From Tetmemena sp. SeJ-2015 (lineage: Eukaryota > Ciliophora > Spirotrichea > Sporadotrichida > Oxytrichidae), in the NCBI GenBank assembly GCA_027382625.1, contig JAJKFJ010020752.1, positions 186,001-250,000 on the forward strand: a stretch of 64,000 nt of DNA, written 5' to 3'. Numbering within the stretch: the stretch's first letter is position 1; each line of letters begins with the position of its first letter. A program made the translations under genes and the position numbers. This document shows, one piece after another, positions 21,733-30,480 of the stretch. The notes beneath the pieces are model-generated. The model did not search any database. It saw only the letters and a list, made by a program, of their open reading frames with translations, and was not told where the DNA came from.

Positions 21733-22655
21733 TCAGCCCTCGGGCCAGGGGCGGGGGCCGCCCAGCGATTCCGTGATCACCGTGACATTGTGGCGGATCA
21801 TGCCGATATAGCTGCCATCTTCGCTGCCCTCGGCCCCCATCGAATCGGAATAGAGCTGGCCGCCGATCTTCACATCGCCGCCCTTGGCGCGACGGCCTGC
21901 AACAGCGCCTCGATGGTGCGCGGGTTGACCCATGCTTTCGACGAAGACGGCGGGTACGCCGGCCGAAACGACCGTATCGGCCACGGCGTCCGATATCGGC
22001 GATGGCGGCTTCGGATTTGGTGGAAATGCCTGGATCGCCGCGACCTGCATGTCGAAGGCGCGGCCGAAATAGGCGAAGGCGTCATGGGCGGTGACAAGGT
22101 GCGGTGGCCCGAAGGAATGGTGGCCAGCGAGGCCCCGGCCCAATCGTCCAGCCTCTGGATCTGCGTCTCGACCGCGCGGCATTGGGGCGATGGACCGGCG
22201 CAATCGGGCCGGGCTCGGTGATGGCGGCGGCGATCACCGGACCGTACCTTTCCAGGCCCGGGTCCATCCAGACATGCGGGTCGGCAGATCCTTGGCGGTC
22301 AGGCGGGGGTCTTCCGGCACGGCGCCTTCCGAAACCGCCACTGTGGGGCGGCTTTGGCCCAGCTTGGCCAGAACCTCGCCCAACTGCCCCTCGAGATGCA
22401 GCCGCCATAGAGGATGATCTCGGCCCCCTGCAAGGCGCGCAGGTCGGAGGGCGCGGGCGAGAAGAGATGCGGGTCGGTGCCCGGCCCCATCAGGGTCGCG
22501 ACCTGGGTACAATCGCCGCCGACCTGCGCCGCGATATCGCCGATCATGCCGACCGTGGCGAGGACCTGAAGCGGCTCTTGCGCCGCAAGCGGCGTGGCGA
22601 GAACGGTGGAAAGCGAAAGGGCGGCGAGAAGCGAAAGGGGGCGGTGCGGGATCAT
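21733..22655 (-). CDS. sitA: Metal-binding periplasmic protein of the importer (SitA/MntC type), frame broken
   Basis: The cluster A-I solute-binding protein that captures Mn2+ or Fe2+. A signal peptide (MIPHRPLSLLAALSLSTVLATPLAAQEPL) precedes the TroA core VLATVGMIGDIAAQVGGDC, LMGPGTDPHLFSPAPSDL (with a metal histidine) and LVTAHDAFAYFGRAFDM (second histidine). FVESMG and YSDSMGAEGSEDGSYIGMIRHNV follow; this last block is typical of SitA/MntC and holds the final aspartate ligand. That pattern favours Mn/Fe over zinc. Frame changes near 22385, 22200, 22010 and 21900 were bridged. It is divergent from the Fur-family gene across a palindromic operator. Confidence 0.87.
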
Positions 22656-22692
22656 GCCGGGCTTTTCTTTTCAGTTGCAGGGACAGGTTACA

Positions 22693-22713
22693 TGCAGATG
22701 AGAAGCATTTGCA
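22693..22713. promoter_or_regulatory. Fur/Mur-type operator between sitA and fur
   Basis: TGCAGATG, five central bases AGAAG and CATTTGCA form a 21-base palindrome with one mismatch, 38 bases upstream of sitA. It matches the general pattern of alphaproteobacterial Fur/Mur sites (GCAAATG-N-CATTTGC). A weaker repeat, ATTCGCA ... TGCGAAT (22747-22776), lies closer to the Fur-family gene. Confidence 0.7.
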
Positions 22714-22795
22714 AGTAGCTTCGCTGTGACCGGCCTTGCAAGCCAGATTCGCATCTGCGGGTTTTCAGTTGCGAATGCCTGTGCTAGAAACACCT

Positions 22796-23218
22796 ATGAG
22801 AATTCGAGCCGACAAGACCGAGAGAATGACCCAGGCGCTGCGCGATGGCGGCGTACGGGTGACGCGCCAGCGCGAGGCGCTGCTGCGGGTGCTGACCGAA
22901 GCCGCCGACCACCCTGACGCGGCGGAATTGCATCGCCGGGCCAAGGGCATAGACGACACCGTCTCGCTGGCCACGGTCTACCGCACCCTGTCCGTGCTGG
23001 AGCGGGAAGGCGTGGTGCAGCGCCATTCCTTCGAATCCGGCGGGGCGCGGTTCGAGGTCGCCGACCGCTCGCATCACGACCATATCGTCGATGTCGATAC
23101 CGGCGCGATCATCGAGTTTCACAATGACCGGATCGAGGAATTGCAGCGCCAGATCGCGGCGGAGATGGGATATGAGATCGTCCATCACCGGATGGAGTTG
23201 TATTGCCGCAAGAAATAG
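22796..23218 (+). CDS. fur: Fur-family metal regulator, probably the manganese regulator Mur
   Basis: An intact 140-residue Fur protein. The winged-helix DNA-binding part contains RVTRQREALLRVLTEA and the recognition helix region VSLATVYRTLSVLEREGVVQRH. The dimerisation part has FEVADRSHHDHIVDVDTGAIIEFHND, which holds the regulatory metal ligands. The usual pair of C-terminal CXXC motifs is absent apart from a single late cysteine, as in many alphaproteobacterial Fur/Mur proteins. The ATG at 22796 is preferred over an upstream one at 22736 that runs through operator sequence. Its divergent placement with sitABCD suggests that it senses manganese and represses the importer; this is inference from context. 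Confidence 0.88.
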   Translation: MRIRADKTERMTQALRDGGVRVTRQREALLRVLTEAADHPDAAELHRRAKGIDDTVSLATVYRTLSVLEREGVVQRHSFESGGARFEVADRSHHDHIVDVDTGAIIEFHNDRIEELQRQIAAEMGYEIVHHRMELYCRKK

Positions 23219-23270
23219 GGGCGCCGCCGACGCCCCCGCCAGAGGCGGAGCTTGCCACAGCAGATAAGCC

Positions 23271-25349
23271 TCAGGGCGTAAGGGCCTGTTCCGGCAAGAG
23301 TTCCGCGATTTCGCGGCGGAAGGGCAGCACGTCGCCGGGCAGGCCGTCATCTGGCGCATCCAGAGCCTCGGCCCAGGCGCGGCCAGCATAGGTGGCCCAG
23401 GCGATCGGTCCGGGGGCGGCGCAATCGCCGATCCTTTGCAGGGTCTTGATGCCCGCGCCTTGCCAGTCAAGCGCCATGGCCTGATGCCAGAGCCCGTCAT
23501 TGGGGCTGCGGGAGGTGACATAAACCAGCGCCTCGGCGGGGAGGGTGGAGGTGGCGCCGGTCCAGGTGCAACCAGGGGGACCTCGGACGCGCCGATGGCT
23601 TCGGGGGCCTTGGAGGTGTGGACCGTGACGCCGATTTCCAGCAGGCGGCGCATGATGCGGGCCTGTTCCAGCGTGTTGTCGGCCCATTCCGCCACCTTTA
23701 CGGCGGGCGGGCATGAAATCCACAGTGCAACCCGCGCCACCAGCACTTCGGCCAGGACCGAGCCCATGTAGAAATGATCGTCGTCATAGAGGGCGACACG
23801 CTTGCCCTGCGGCAGATGGCCGGACATCAGGTCATCGGGGGTAAAGACCGGCATGGCCGGATCGGTCGGGATCGGTGCCAGGTGCAGGCGGGCGACGGCA
23901 TCCCTGCGCCATGTCGCCCCGGTCGCGATGGCGAAATGCTGGGCGTCGAGCGACAGCAGGTCTTCGGCGGTCAGGGTAGACTCGCGGTAGATCTGGACAT
24001 TGGCCAGCGGCAGCAACTGGCCGGTGCGATAGTCGGCGACGCGCCCCAGGCCGAGAGCCGGGCAGGGCGCGTTCCTTGCTGACCCGGCGCCCAGCGTGGA
24101 AGAGGCTTCGGCCAGCGTCACCCGATAGCCGCGTTGGCGGCTGCGGCGCTTCCAAGCCCGAAGGGCCGGCGCCGACGATCAGACAGCTCCGACGCTCCCT
24201 TGGGGTGCATCCTTTCGGGATGCCAGCCCTTGCGCCATTCCTCCATAAAGGCGGTGTTCTGGGTGCAGCGGCTGATACCTTGGGTCATGTCGCCCGAGAC
24301 GCAGATATTGCAGCCGATACATTCGCGGATATCCTCGAACCGACCCTCTGCGATCTTCTTCGGCAGGAACGGATCGGCGATCGAGGGCCGCGCCGCGCCG
24401 ATGAAATCCAGAATGCCCGAACGGATTTGCCGCACCATCGCATCGGGCGAGGTGAAGCGACCGACCCCCACCACGGGTTTCGCCGTCAGCGCCTTGATCG
24501 CCGCGACCAGGTCTTCCTGCGCGGCTTCGGGGGTGAAACGCGAGGTGCCCGAGCAAGCCTCCCATGTGCCCTGGGCAAGATCCCAGAGGTCGGGCATGTC
24601 GCCCTGCATGGCGATGAAATCGCGCAAATTCCGGGATTGGAAAAGCCGAAAGCCCCGCCCTCGTGCAATGAAAGCCGCAGCGAGAGGGCGAGTTCGCCCT
24701 TGGTCTCTTCGCGCGCGTCCTCGACGATCTCGCGCAGAAAACGGGCACGGTTTTCCAAGCTGCCGCCGTATTCGTCGGTGCGGTGGTTGGTGGCGCGGCT
24801 CAGGAAATGTTGCAGGATGCCAAAGCCATGCGCGCCGTAAAGGCAGATGAGGTCAAACCCCGCGTCTTGGCTGCGGCGAAAGGCGTTGCGGAACCAGCGG
24901 CGCAGGTCCCGGATATCCTGTTTGTCCATCGTGCGGGCCTGCACGGGGTCCGAGGTAAAGGTCAGGATCGGCCCGCCCGACACCGCAAGCGGCACTTCGC
25001 GGCTGTAAAGGTTCGGCCCGTTGATACCGGAATAGGCAAGCTGGATGCCCGCCAGCGCCCCGTGGCTTTTCATCGCCTCGGCCATGCGGGCCAAAGCGGG
25101 AATGTCGCGGTCGTCCCACAGGTGCTGTTCGATAAAGGGCGTGATTTCCGATGTGGGGTGAATCTCGGTCTGTTCGGTGAAGATCACGCCCCAGCCGCCC
25201 TCGGCCTTGGTGCGCCGCATCTCGACCACGGCCGAGGGGTCACGGTAGCCGCCGCCGTTGCAATGGGGCACCTGATAAAAGCGGTTCTTTGCGGTCTTGG
25301 GGCCGATCTGCATGGGGGTGAACAGAAGGTCATGGGCGGGGGCGCGCAT
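23271..25349 (-). CDS. Trimethylamine/dimethylamine-dehydrogenase-like iron-sulfur flavoprotein (frame broken)
   Basis: A flavoprotein of about 693 residues, close in layout to trimethylamine dehydrogenase. An FMN TIM barrel comes first (LLFTPMQIGPKTAKNRFYQVPHCNGGG, SGINGPNLYSREVP, YGAHGFGILQHFLSRATNHRTDEYGGS). Next come AARPSIADPFLPKKI and a [4Fe-4S] motif CIGCNICVSGDMTQGISRC, then two Rossmann-like domains. Such enzymes oxidatively demethylate methylated amines, passing electrons to an electron-transfer flavoprotein. Frame changes lie near 24640, 24130 and 23560. It starts directly after the stop of an amidase gene, so the two are one operon. Dimethylglycine or N-methylproline demethylases share this architecture, so the exact substrate is open. 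Confidence 0.8.
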
Positions 25350-26106
25350 CTAGATCAGCCTCAGGTCAGCGGATTGGGTGGACAGGCGCGCCGGGTCGCG
25401 CGGGGGCAGTTCGGCGATCAGCAGGGTCGGGGTCTCGCCCGCCTGGGCCAGTACCTCGCCCTGCGGCCCGGTGATCAGGCTGCCGCCGAGATAGGCCAGA
25501 TCGCCCTCGGTGCCGCAGAAATTGGCGTAGACGATGGCGAGGCCATGGTTCGCGGCCATGGCGGGAATGGTGTGGCGGATGACATGGGTGAAGGGCTGCA
25601 TATTGGCGGTGGGGCACAGGATGACACGCACGCCCCGGTCGGCCAACATCTTCACATGCGGTGCGAACTCCACGTCGTAACAAATCAGAAGTGCTGCGTT
25701 TCGCCGTTTCAGTGAAAACGTCGCATATTGGTCGCCCGGGGCGAAAAAGCGCCCTCTCGCGCGGGCCGAAAAGCTGGATCTTGCGGTAATGGGCAAGCGT
25801 TTCGCCCTGGGGGCCAAAGGCGATGGCGCTGTTGTAAAGGCAGGCGCCGTCGCGTTCGGCATAGCCCGTCACAAGGGCGCAGCCCGTTGCGCGGGCGGCG
25901 TCCGCCAGACGGGCCAGCGGGGCGCTGTCGCGGGTCAGGCTCTTTTTTGCCATATCGGGCTGGTTATAGCCCGGCAGCCACAACTCCGGCAGGACCAGCA
26001 CCGACGCATCCAGGGCCGCAGCCGCGCGCAGGGCGCGTTCGGCCTGGTCGACGGCGTCGTCGATGTCGGACAGCGGCGAGACGCCCTGCCACAGCGCCAG
26101 TTTCAT
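25350..26106 (-). CDS. Nitrilase-superfamily carbon-nitrogen hydrolase (one frameshift)
   Basis: A carbon-nitrogen hydrolase of about 251 residues. The Glu-Lys-Cys triad is visible: Glu in VLPELWLPGYN, Lys in HYRKIQLFGP and Cys in LLICYDVEFAPHVKMLADRG. Members cleave amides, carbamoyl groups or nitriles. One frame change lies near 25740. The start MKLALWQGVSP at 26106 has GGGGG at seven bases' spacing; an ATG two codons earlier is too close to it. It leads the operon with the trimethylamine-dehydrogenase-like gene and faces a LuxR-type regulator across a palindrome, which suggests that it processes an amide in the same pathway. Confidence 0.82.
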
Positions 26107-26110
26107 GGTC

Positions 26111-26171
26111 ATACCCCCGGTGTTGGCCCGTTCAGGCTATTTCAGTTAGATTGAGGGGTATATACCCCCGG
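26111..26171. promoter_or_regulatory. Operator region between the amidase and LuxR-type genes
   Basis: GGGGTATATACCCC (26155-26168) is a perfect 14-base palindrome, and ATACCCCCGG occurs twice, at 26111-26120 and 26162-26171. The region separates divergent genes and is unusually A/T-punctuated. It is a likely binding site for the adjacent LuxR-type protein. Confidence 0.6.
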
Positions 26172-26180
26172 AGAGGTATC

Positions 26181-26971
26181 ATGCAGCCCCCGCCCGAGAG
26201 TTCAGAGTCAAAGCTTGCCACGGCCATTGCCGAATTGGGCGGCCCCGGCTTCCCGGCGGCTTTTGCGGGCTGGCTGCAAACCCTGGCCGGGCCGGACAAC
26301 CTGATCCTTCTGGCCTTCCGCGATGCCGGGCCGCCCGAACTTCTGTACCGGCACAGCCGCGCGCCGCAGGTGTTTTCGCGGCTGGGAAAGCGAGTATCTG
26401 GCCGGGGCCTATCTGCTGGACCCCTATCACGGTCTGCATCGGCGGGGGGCCGAGACCGGGCTTTACCGGCTGCGCGACATCGCGCCGACGCTTTTCAGCG
26501 CAGCCGCTATTTCACCGATTACTACCGGCAGACCACGCTGATCGACGAACTGGCCTTTCTGGTTCGCCCGGCGCCGGGCGTGTCGCTGACCCTGTGCCTT
26601 GGCGCGCGGCCCGTGTCGGGCAGGCCCTTACACGCCCCGCGAGATCGGGATTGTGCAGACCAGCCCCGGTCGTGGATCGCGCTGGCGGCGCGGCATTGGT
26701 CGGGACTTGCGGCCCGCGCGGGGATGCCCGGCGACGTGACCGGCGATGTGAACGGGCGCTTGCTGCGCGGTCTGGCGGGCCAGGGCATCGCGCTGACGCC
26801 GCGCCAGGCCGAGGTCGCGCTGCTGATGCTGAGCCATCCGGCGCCGATCGGACTGCGGCTGGGTTCGCGCCCAGACGGTCAAGGTCTTCCGCGCCAGCTT
26901 TACGCCCGCTGCGGCTGACGAGCCAGGCCGAGCTTTTCGCGCTATGCTGCCGCTTCTGCCGCGACGGGTAG
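26181..26971 (+). CDS. LuxR-type transcriptional regulator (frame broken)
   Basis: A regulator of about 260 residues. The N-terminal part (KLATAIAELGGPGFPAAFAGWLQTL, DNLILLAFRDAGPPELLY) is of no family I can name. The C-terminus is a LuxR helix-turn-helix: LTPRQAEVALLMLSH, then in shifted frames IGLRLG, QTVKVFR and LYARCGLTSQAELFAL. The ATG at 26181 follows GAGAGG. Frame changes lie near 26385, 26500, 26640 and 26850. It is divergent from the amidase/demethylase operon and overlies the operator pair, so it is probably the local activator. The stop could be 26971 or 26979 depending on one indel. Confidence 0.7.
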
Positions 26972-27002
26972 GTCCTTGACAGCCCCTCCGGCGCATGGCG
27001 GC

Positions 27003-29028
27003 CTAGATTCCTTGACCAGCCGCAGGCGTCATAGATCGCGGCATGGTGTGCGGGCTTCGACCGCATCGCCGATGCGATAGAGGCGAAAGCCATGCGGACC
27101 CCTGCCTTCAGGCTGGGGTTGCCCCGCGATCAGCGCGTCGTAATCCACTGCGCCAAGATTTTCCGACAGCGGCTTCAATTCGAAATACAGGTCCGCATTC
27201 GGGGCGGTGCCATGGTTCACGACGATCTGGTCGAAGCTGCGCGTCTCGCTGCGGTCCAACAGATAGTCCGACCCGACCACCGCGGTCAGCTGGTTGCCCT
27301 CGGGCCGCACCGCATTCAGGCGATAGGTCACGGTGAAGCGCGTCTTGCCGAATTGCAGCGCCCGCATATAGGGGACAAGGTTCATTGCCATGACCTCGGG
27401 CGCAAAGCTGCGGTCGGGGGTCATCACCTCGACGCTGGCGCCGGAAGCGGCAAGGACCTCGGTCGCCTGCAGGGCCGCATGATCGCCCGCGTCGTCGTAA
27501 AGCAGGACATTCTGCCCAGGGCGCACATCGCCCGACAGGATGTCCCAGGCGGTGACGACCCGATCCGCGCCGGAGGCCAGGTCGGGCAGTTGCGGCATAG
27601 CCGCCCGTGGCGATGATCACCACATCCGGCTTTTCGGCCAGAACATCCGACGCCTCGGCAAAGGTGTTGAAGCGGAACTCCACCCCCCGCGCCGCGCATT
27701 GCGCCATGCGCCAGTCGATGATGCCGATCATTTCCGCCGCGCTGCTTTGACGCGGTCAGGCGACTGCCGCCGGCTGTCGGCGACCTCGAACACACGTCAC
27801 CGATGCCGCGCGCCGCCGCGACGCGGGCGGCCTCAAGTCCGGCGGGCCAGCGCCGACACCACGACCCTCTTCTTCACGTCAGCGGGGCGATGTCATGGGC
27901 ATCGTCTCTTCGCGGCCCGTGGCGGGATTGTGCAGGCAAAGCGCCATGCCGCCCTGATAGATGCGGTCCAGACAGTAGGTCGCGCCGACGCAGGGCCGGA
28001 TCTCGTGTTCGCGGCCCTCCGAGAGTTTGCGCACGATATGCGGGTCGGCCATATGCGCCCGCGTCATGCCGACCATGTCAAGAGGCCATTGGGCGACGGC
28101 GTGGCGTGCCGTGGCCACATCGGGGATGCGGGCGGCGTGGAAAGGTGGCAGGCCGACCTCGGCGCGGATGCGGCCCGCAAGGTCCAGATGCGGAGCCGAC
28201 CGCATTCCCTGAATCGGGATCACATCGGTCATCGCCGCATCGGTGTGGATACGCCCCTTGATGATGTTGACGAAATCGACAAGGCCCGATGGGCCCTTTA
28301 CGCCGGCATTGGACGCCTTTCGACCGGATCGCCCGCCTCGGCCTCATCCGCCACATAGCGCATTCCCATCAGGAAGCCGGGACCAACGCGCTTGCGGCAG
28401 GCTTCCAGCACCTCGAAGGCAAAGCGCAGGCGGTTGTCGAGGGAGGAGGCGTCATAGGGCCTTCGGGCATGGCATTCGTCAGCGGGCTGATGAAATTGTC
28501 CATCAAATGCCCGTAACATTCGAACTCCACCCCATCGAGTCCGGCGACTTTCATCCGTTCTGCGGCATCGGCATAGTCCTGGATGACGCGGGCGATATCC
28601 CAATCCTCGGCCACTTTCGGGAAGGCGCGGTGGGCGGGTTCGCGCGCGGGGCCAGCGCCCAGGACGGGCAGCCAATCGCCCTTGTCCCACCGCGTCCGGC
28701 GGCCAAGGTGGGTCAACTGGATCATCACCGCCGCCCCCGCCTCGTGGCAGTCATCGGCGAGGCGCTTCATCCATGGCACGACCTCGTCTTTCCAGACCAG
28801 CACATTGCCGAAAGCGGGCGGGCTGTCGCGGCTGACGCTGGCGGAGCCGGCCGTCATCACCATGGCGACGCCGCCCTTGGCGCGTTCCAGATGATACAGC
28901 CGGTAGCGGTCCTTCGGCATCCCGTCCTCGGGGTAGGCGGGTTCGTGGCTTGTGGTCATGATCCGGTTGCGAAGCGTCAGGTGCTTCAATTGATAGGGCT
29001 GGAGCGGGATCATTCGATGCGGGGACAT
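27003..29028 (-). CDS. NADH:flavin oxidoreductase / N-demethylase-like flavoprotein (DgcA type, frame broken)
   Basis: A second protein of the same two-part flavoenzyme class, about 675 residues. The barrel begins MSPHRMIPLQPYQLKHLTLRNR and contains TTSHEPAYPEDGMPKDRYRLYHLERAKGG, IQLTHLGRRT and FECYGHLMDNFISPLTN. The iron-sulfur region RPCVGATYCLDRIYQGGMALC, a Rossmann domain and a C-terminal FAD/NAD part follow. The HEPAYPEDGMPKDRY block is like dimethylglycine and N-methylproline (stachydrine) demethylases. Frame changes occur near 28450, 28290, 27740-27870, 27590 and 27045. The stop (27003) assumes one of these is an indel. Starts at 29052 and 29013 are alternatives. Confidence 0.75.
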
Positions 29029-29116
29029 GGGGCGGGCCTTGGACATGGACATGTCGGGCCAGACTAGCCGCTGGGGCGCGGCCGGACAGGCCGGATACGA
29101 CCATGCGCGGTCGGAT

Positions 29117-29578
29117 TCAGGTCAGGCGCAGAAGGAGCCCGTGCAGCAAGCTGCGCTCTTCGGCGCTGAGCGGCCGAGCGTTTCATCCGAGACCATCAGC
29201 GCCACCGTTTCAGCCGGCCGAACAGGGCCGCGCCCGTCGCGGTTCAGCCCCACGGTCAGGCGGCGGCGGTCCTGCGGGTCAGGCGGGTTGCGCCCATGGC
29301 CCAGCCGCACCAGCCGGTCGACGACACCCTTGATCGTGGCCGCATCCATTGCCGTCTCGCGCCCGAGCGGGTTCTGCGACAGCGGGCCAAGCTGGGACAG
29401 GCGGGCCAGCCGGCGAATTGCGGGGTGGTGACTTCGGGATAGGGTCGGAAAAGATCGCCAGATGGCGCTGCGTGACCCGGCGCAGGACGAAGCCGATCTG
29501 GTCATCCAGCAGATAGGGCAGCGCGGGGTCGGATTGGGCCAGGGCGTGCAGATAGACGCGGCGACGGGCTTTGGGCAA
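29117..29578 (-). CDS. MarR-family regulator (frame broken, TTG start)
   Basis: A MarR repressor of about 155 residues. YLLDDQIGFVLRRVTQRHLAIFSD is the N-terminal helix pair, then ATIKGVVDRLVRLG is the recognition helix region, followed by the wing DPQDRRRLTVGLNRDG. Frame changes lie near 29440 and 29270-29140. A TTG at 29578 fits the best frame; an ATG at 29585 in another frame would do if a six-T run has one base wrong. It is divergent from the molybdenum hydroxylase operon, and TTTGCATACGAA (29648-29659) in the gap is a candidate site. It is therefore the likely ligand-responsive repressor of the heterocycle operon. Confidence 0.78.
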
Positions 29579-29647
29579 AAAACATCACCAACGGGCCCGG
29601 GGGCCAGAGAGAAGCGTTGACAGATGGGTCGAGTGGGACGCAACTTG

Positions 29648-29659
29648 TTTGCATACGAA
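29648..29659. promoter_or_regulatory. Candidate MarR operator before the hydroxylase operon
   Basis: TTTGCATACGAA is an imperfect 12-base palindrome, A/T-rich in a G/C-rich context, 22 bases upstream of the first operon gene. A TTGACA at about 29617 could be the promoter -35. Both are by eye only. Confidence 0.35.
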
Positions 29660-29681
29660 TGATCTTCCCGGGGGCCCAGGG

Positions 29682-30480
29682 ATGGGGTATCACCAAGCCG
29701 CGACACTGACCGAAGCGCTGGACCTTGCGGGCCGGGGCGCGCGTCTTCTGGCGGGGGGCACCGATCTTTACCCCGGTGCCGGGGCGCGGCTGGCGGGGCC
29801 GGTGGGGGACATTGCCGGTCTGGCCGAGCTGCGCGGGATCAGTGGGGGGGATGGCTGCGGATCGGCGCCTGCACCACCTGGAGCGAGATCGCGGCGGCGG
29901 CTCTGCCCCCGGCCTGCGCAGCTTTGCAGGAGGCGGCGCTTCAGGTCGGCGGGCGGCAGATCCAGAATGCGGGCACGGTGGGCGGCAATCTTTGCAACGC
30001 CTCGCCCCCCGGGTTTGGCTGCCGCCCCTGCTGGCGCTTGTGCGAGGACGGGGCCGGGGCCGGGGCCTGCGCCGCCATGCGCTGGCGATTCCCTCCCTGG
30101 GGCCGCGCCGGTGACCTCCCGCCCGGGCGAGGTGCTGGTCGCCCTGCATCTGCCGCAGGCGGCGCTTGCCGGGCGTCGCGGTTCGAGGAAGCGGGCGCGC
30201 GGCCTATCTGGGATCTCGATCGCCATGGGGGCGGTGCGGCTTGAAATTCTGGACGGCCAGATCACCACGGCCCGGGTGGCGGCGGGGCCTGGGGCCGGTC
30301 GCACGGCGGCTGGCTGCGGTGGAAGGGGCGCTGCCTGGCCTTGTGGAGGGGCAGCGGACCGCGTCGATGCGGCGCAGGTTGCGGCGGGGCTTTCGCCCAT
30401 CGCCGATGTGCGGGCCAGCGCGGCATACCGCCCCGGGGCGGCGGCGGAACTGATCCGCCGGCGGGGGGCATCTGGCATGA
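29682..30480 (+). CDS. FAD-binding subunit of a molybdenum hydroxylase (frame broken)
   Basis: The medium subunit of a xanthine-dehydrogenase-family hydroxylase, moving electrons from the iron-sulfur clusters to FAD. MGYHQAATLTEALDLAGRGARLLAGGTDLYPG holds the first FAD motif (AGGTDL), and GGRQIQNAGTVGGNLCNASP the second (TVGGNL). The C-terminal CO_deh_flav_C part follows (LEILDGQITTARVA). Frame changes near 29865, 30010, 30070, 30185, 30290 and 30400 were bridged. The stop overlaps the next start as ATGA. It is the first gene of a long operon divergent from marR. Confidence 0.82.
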
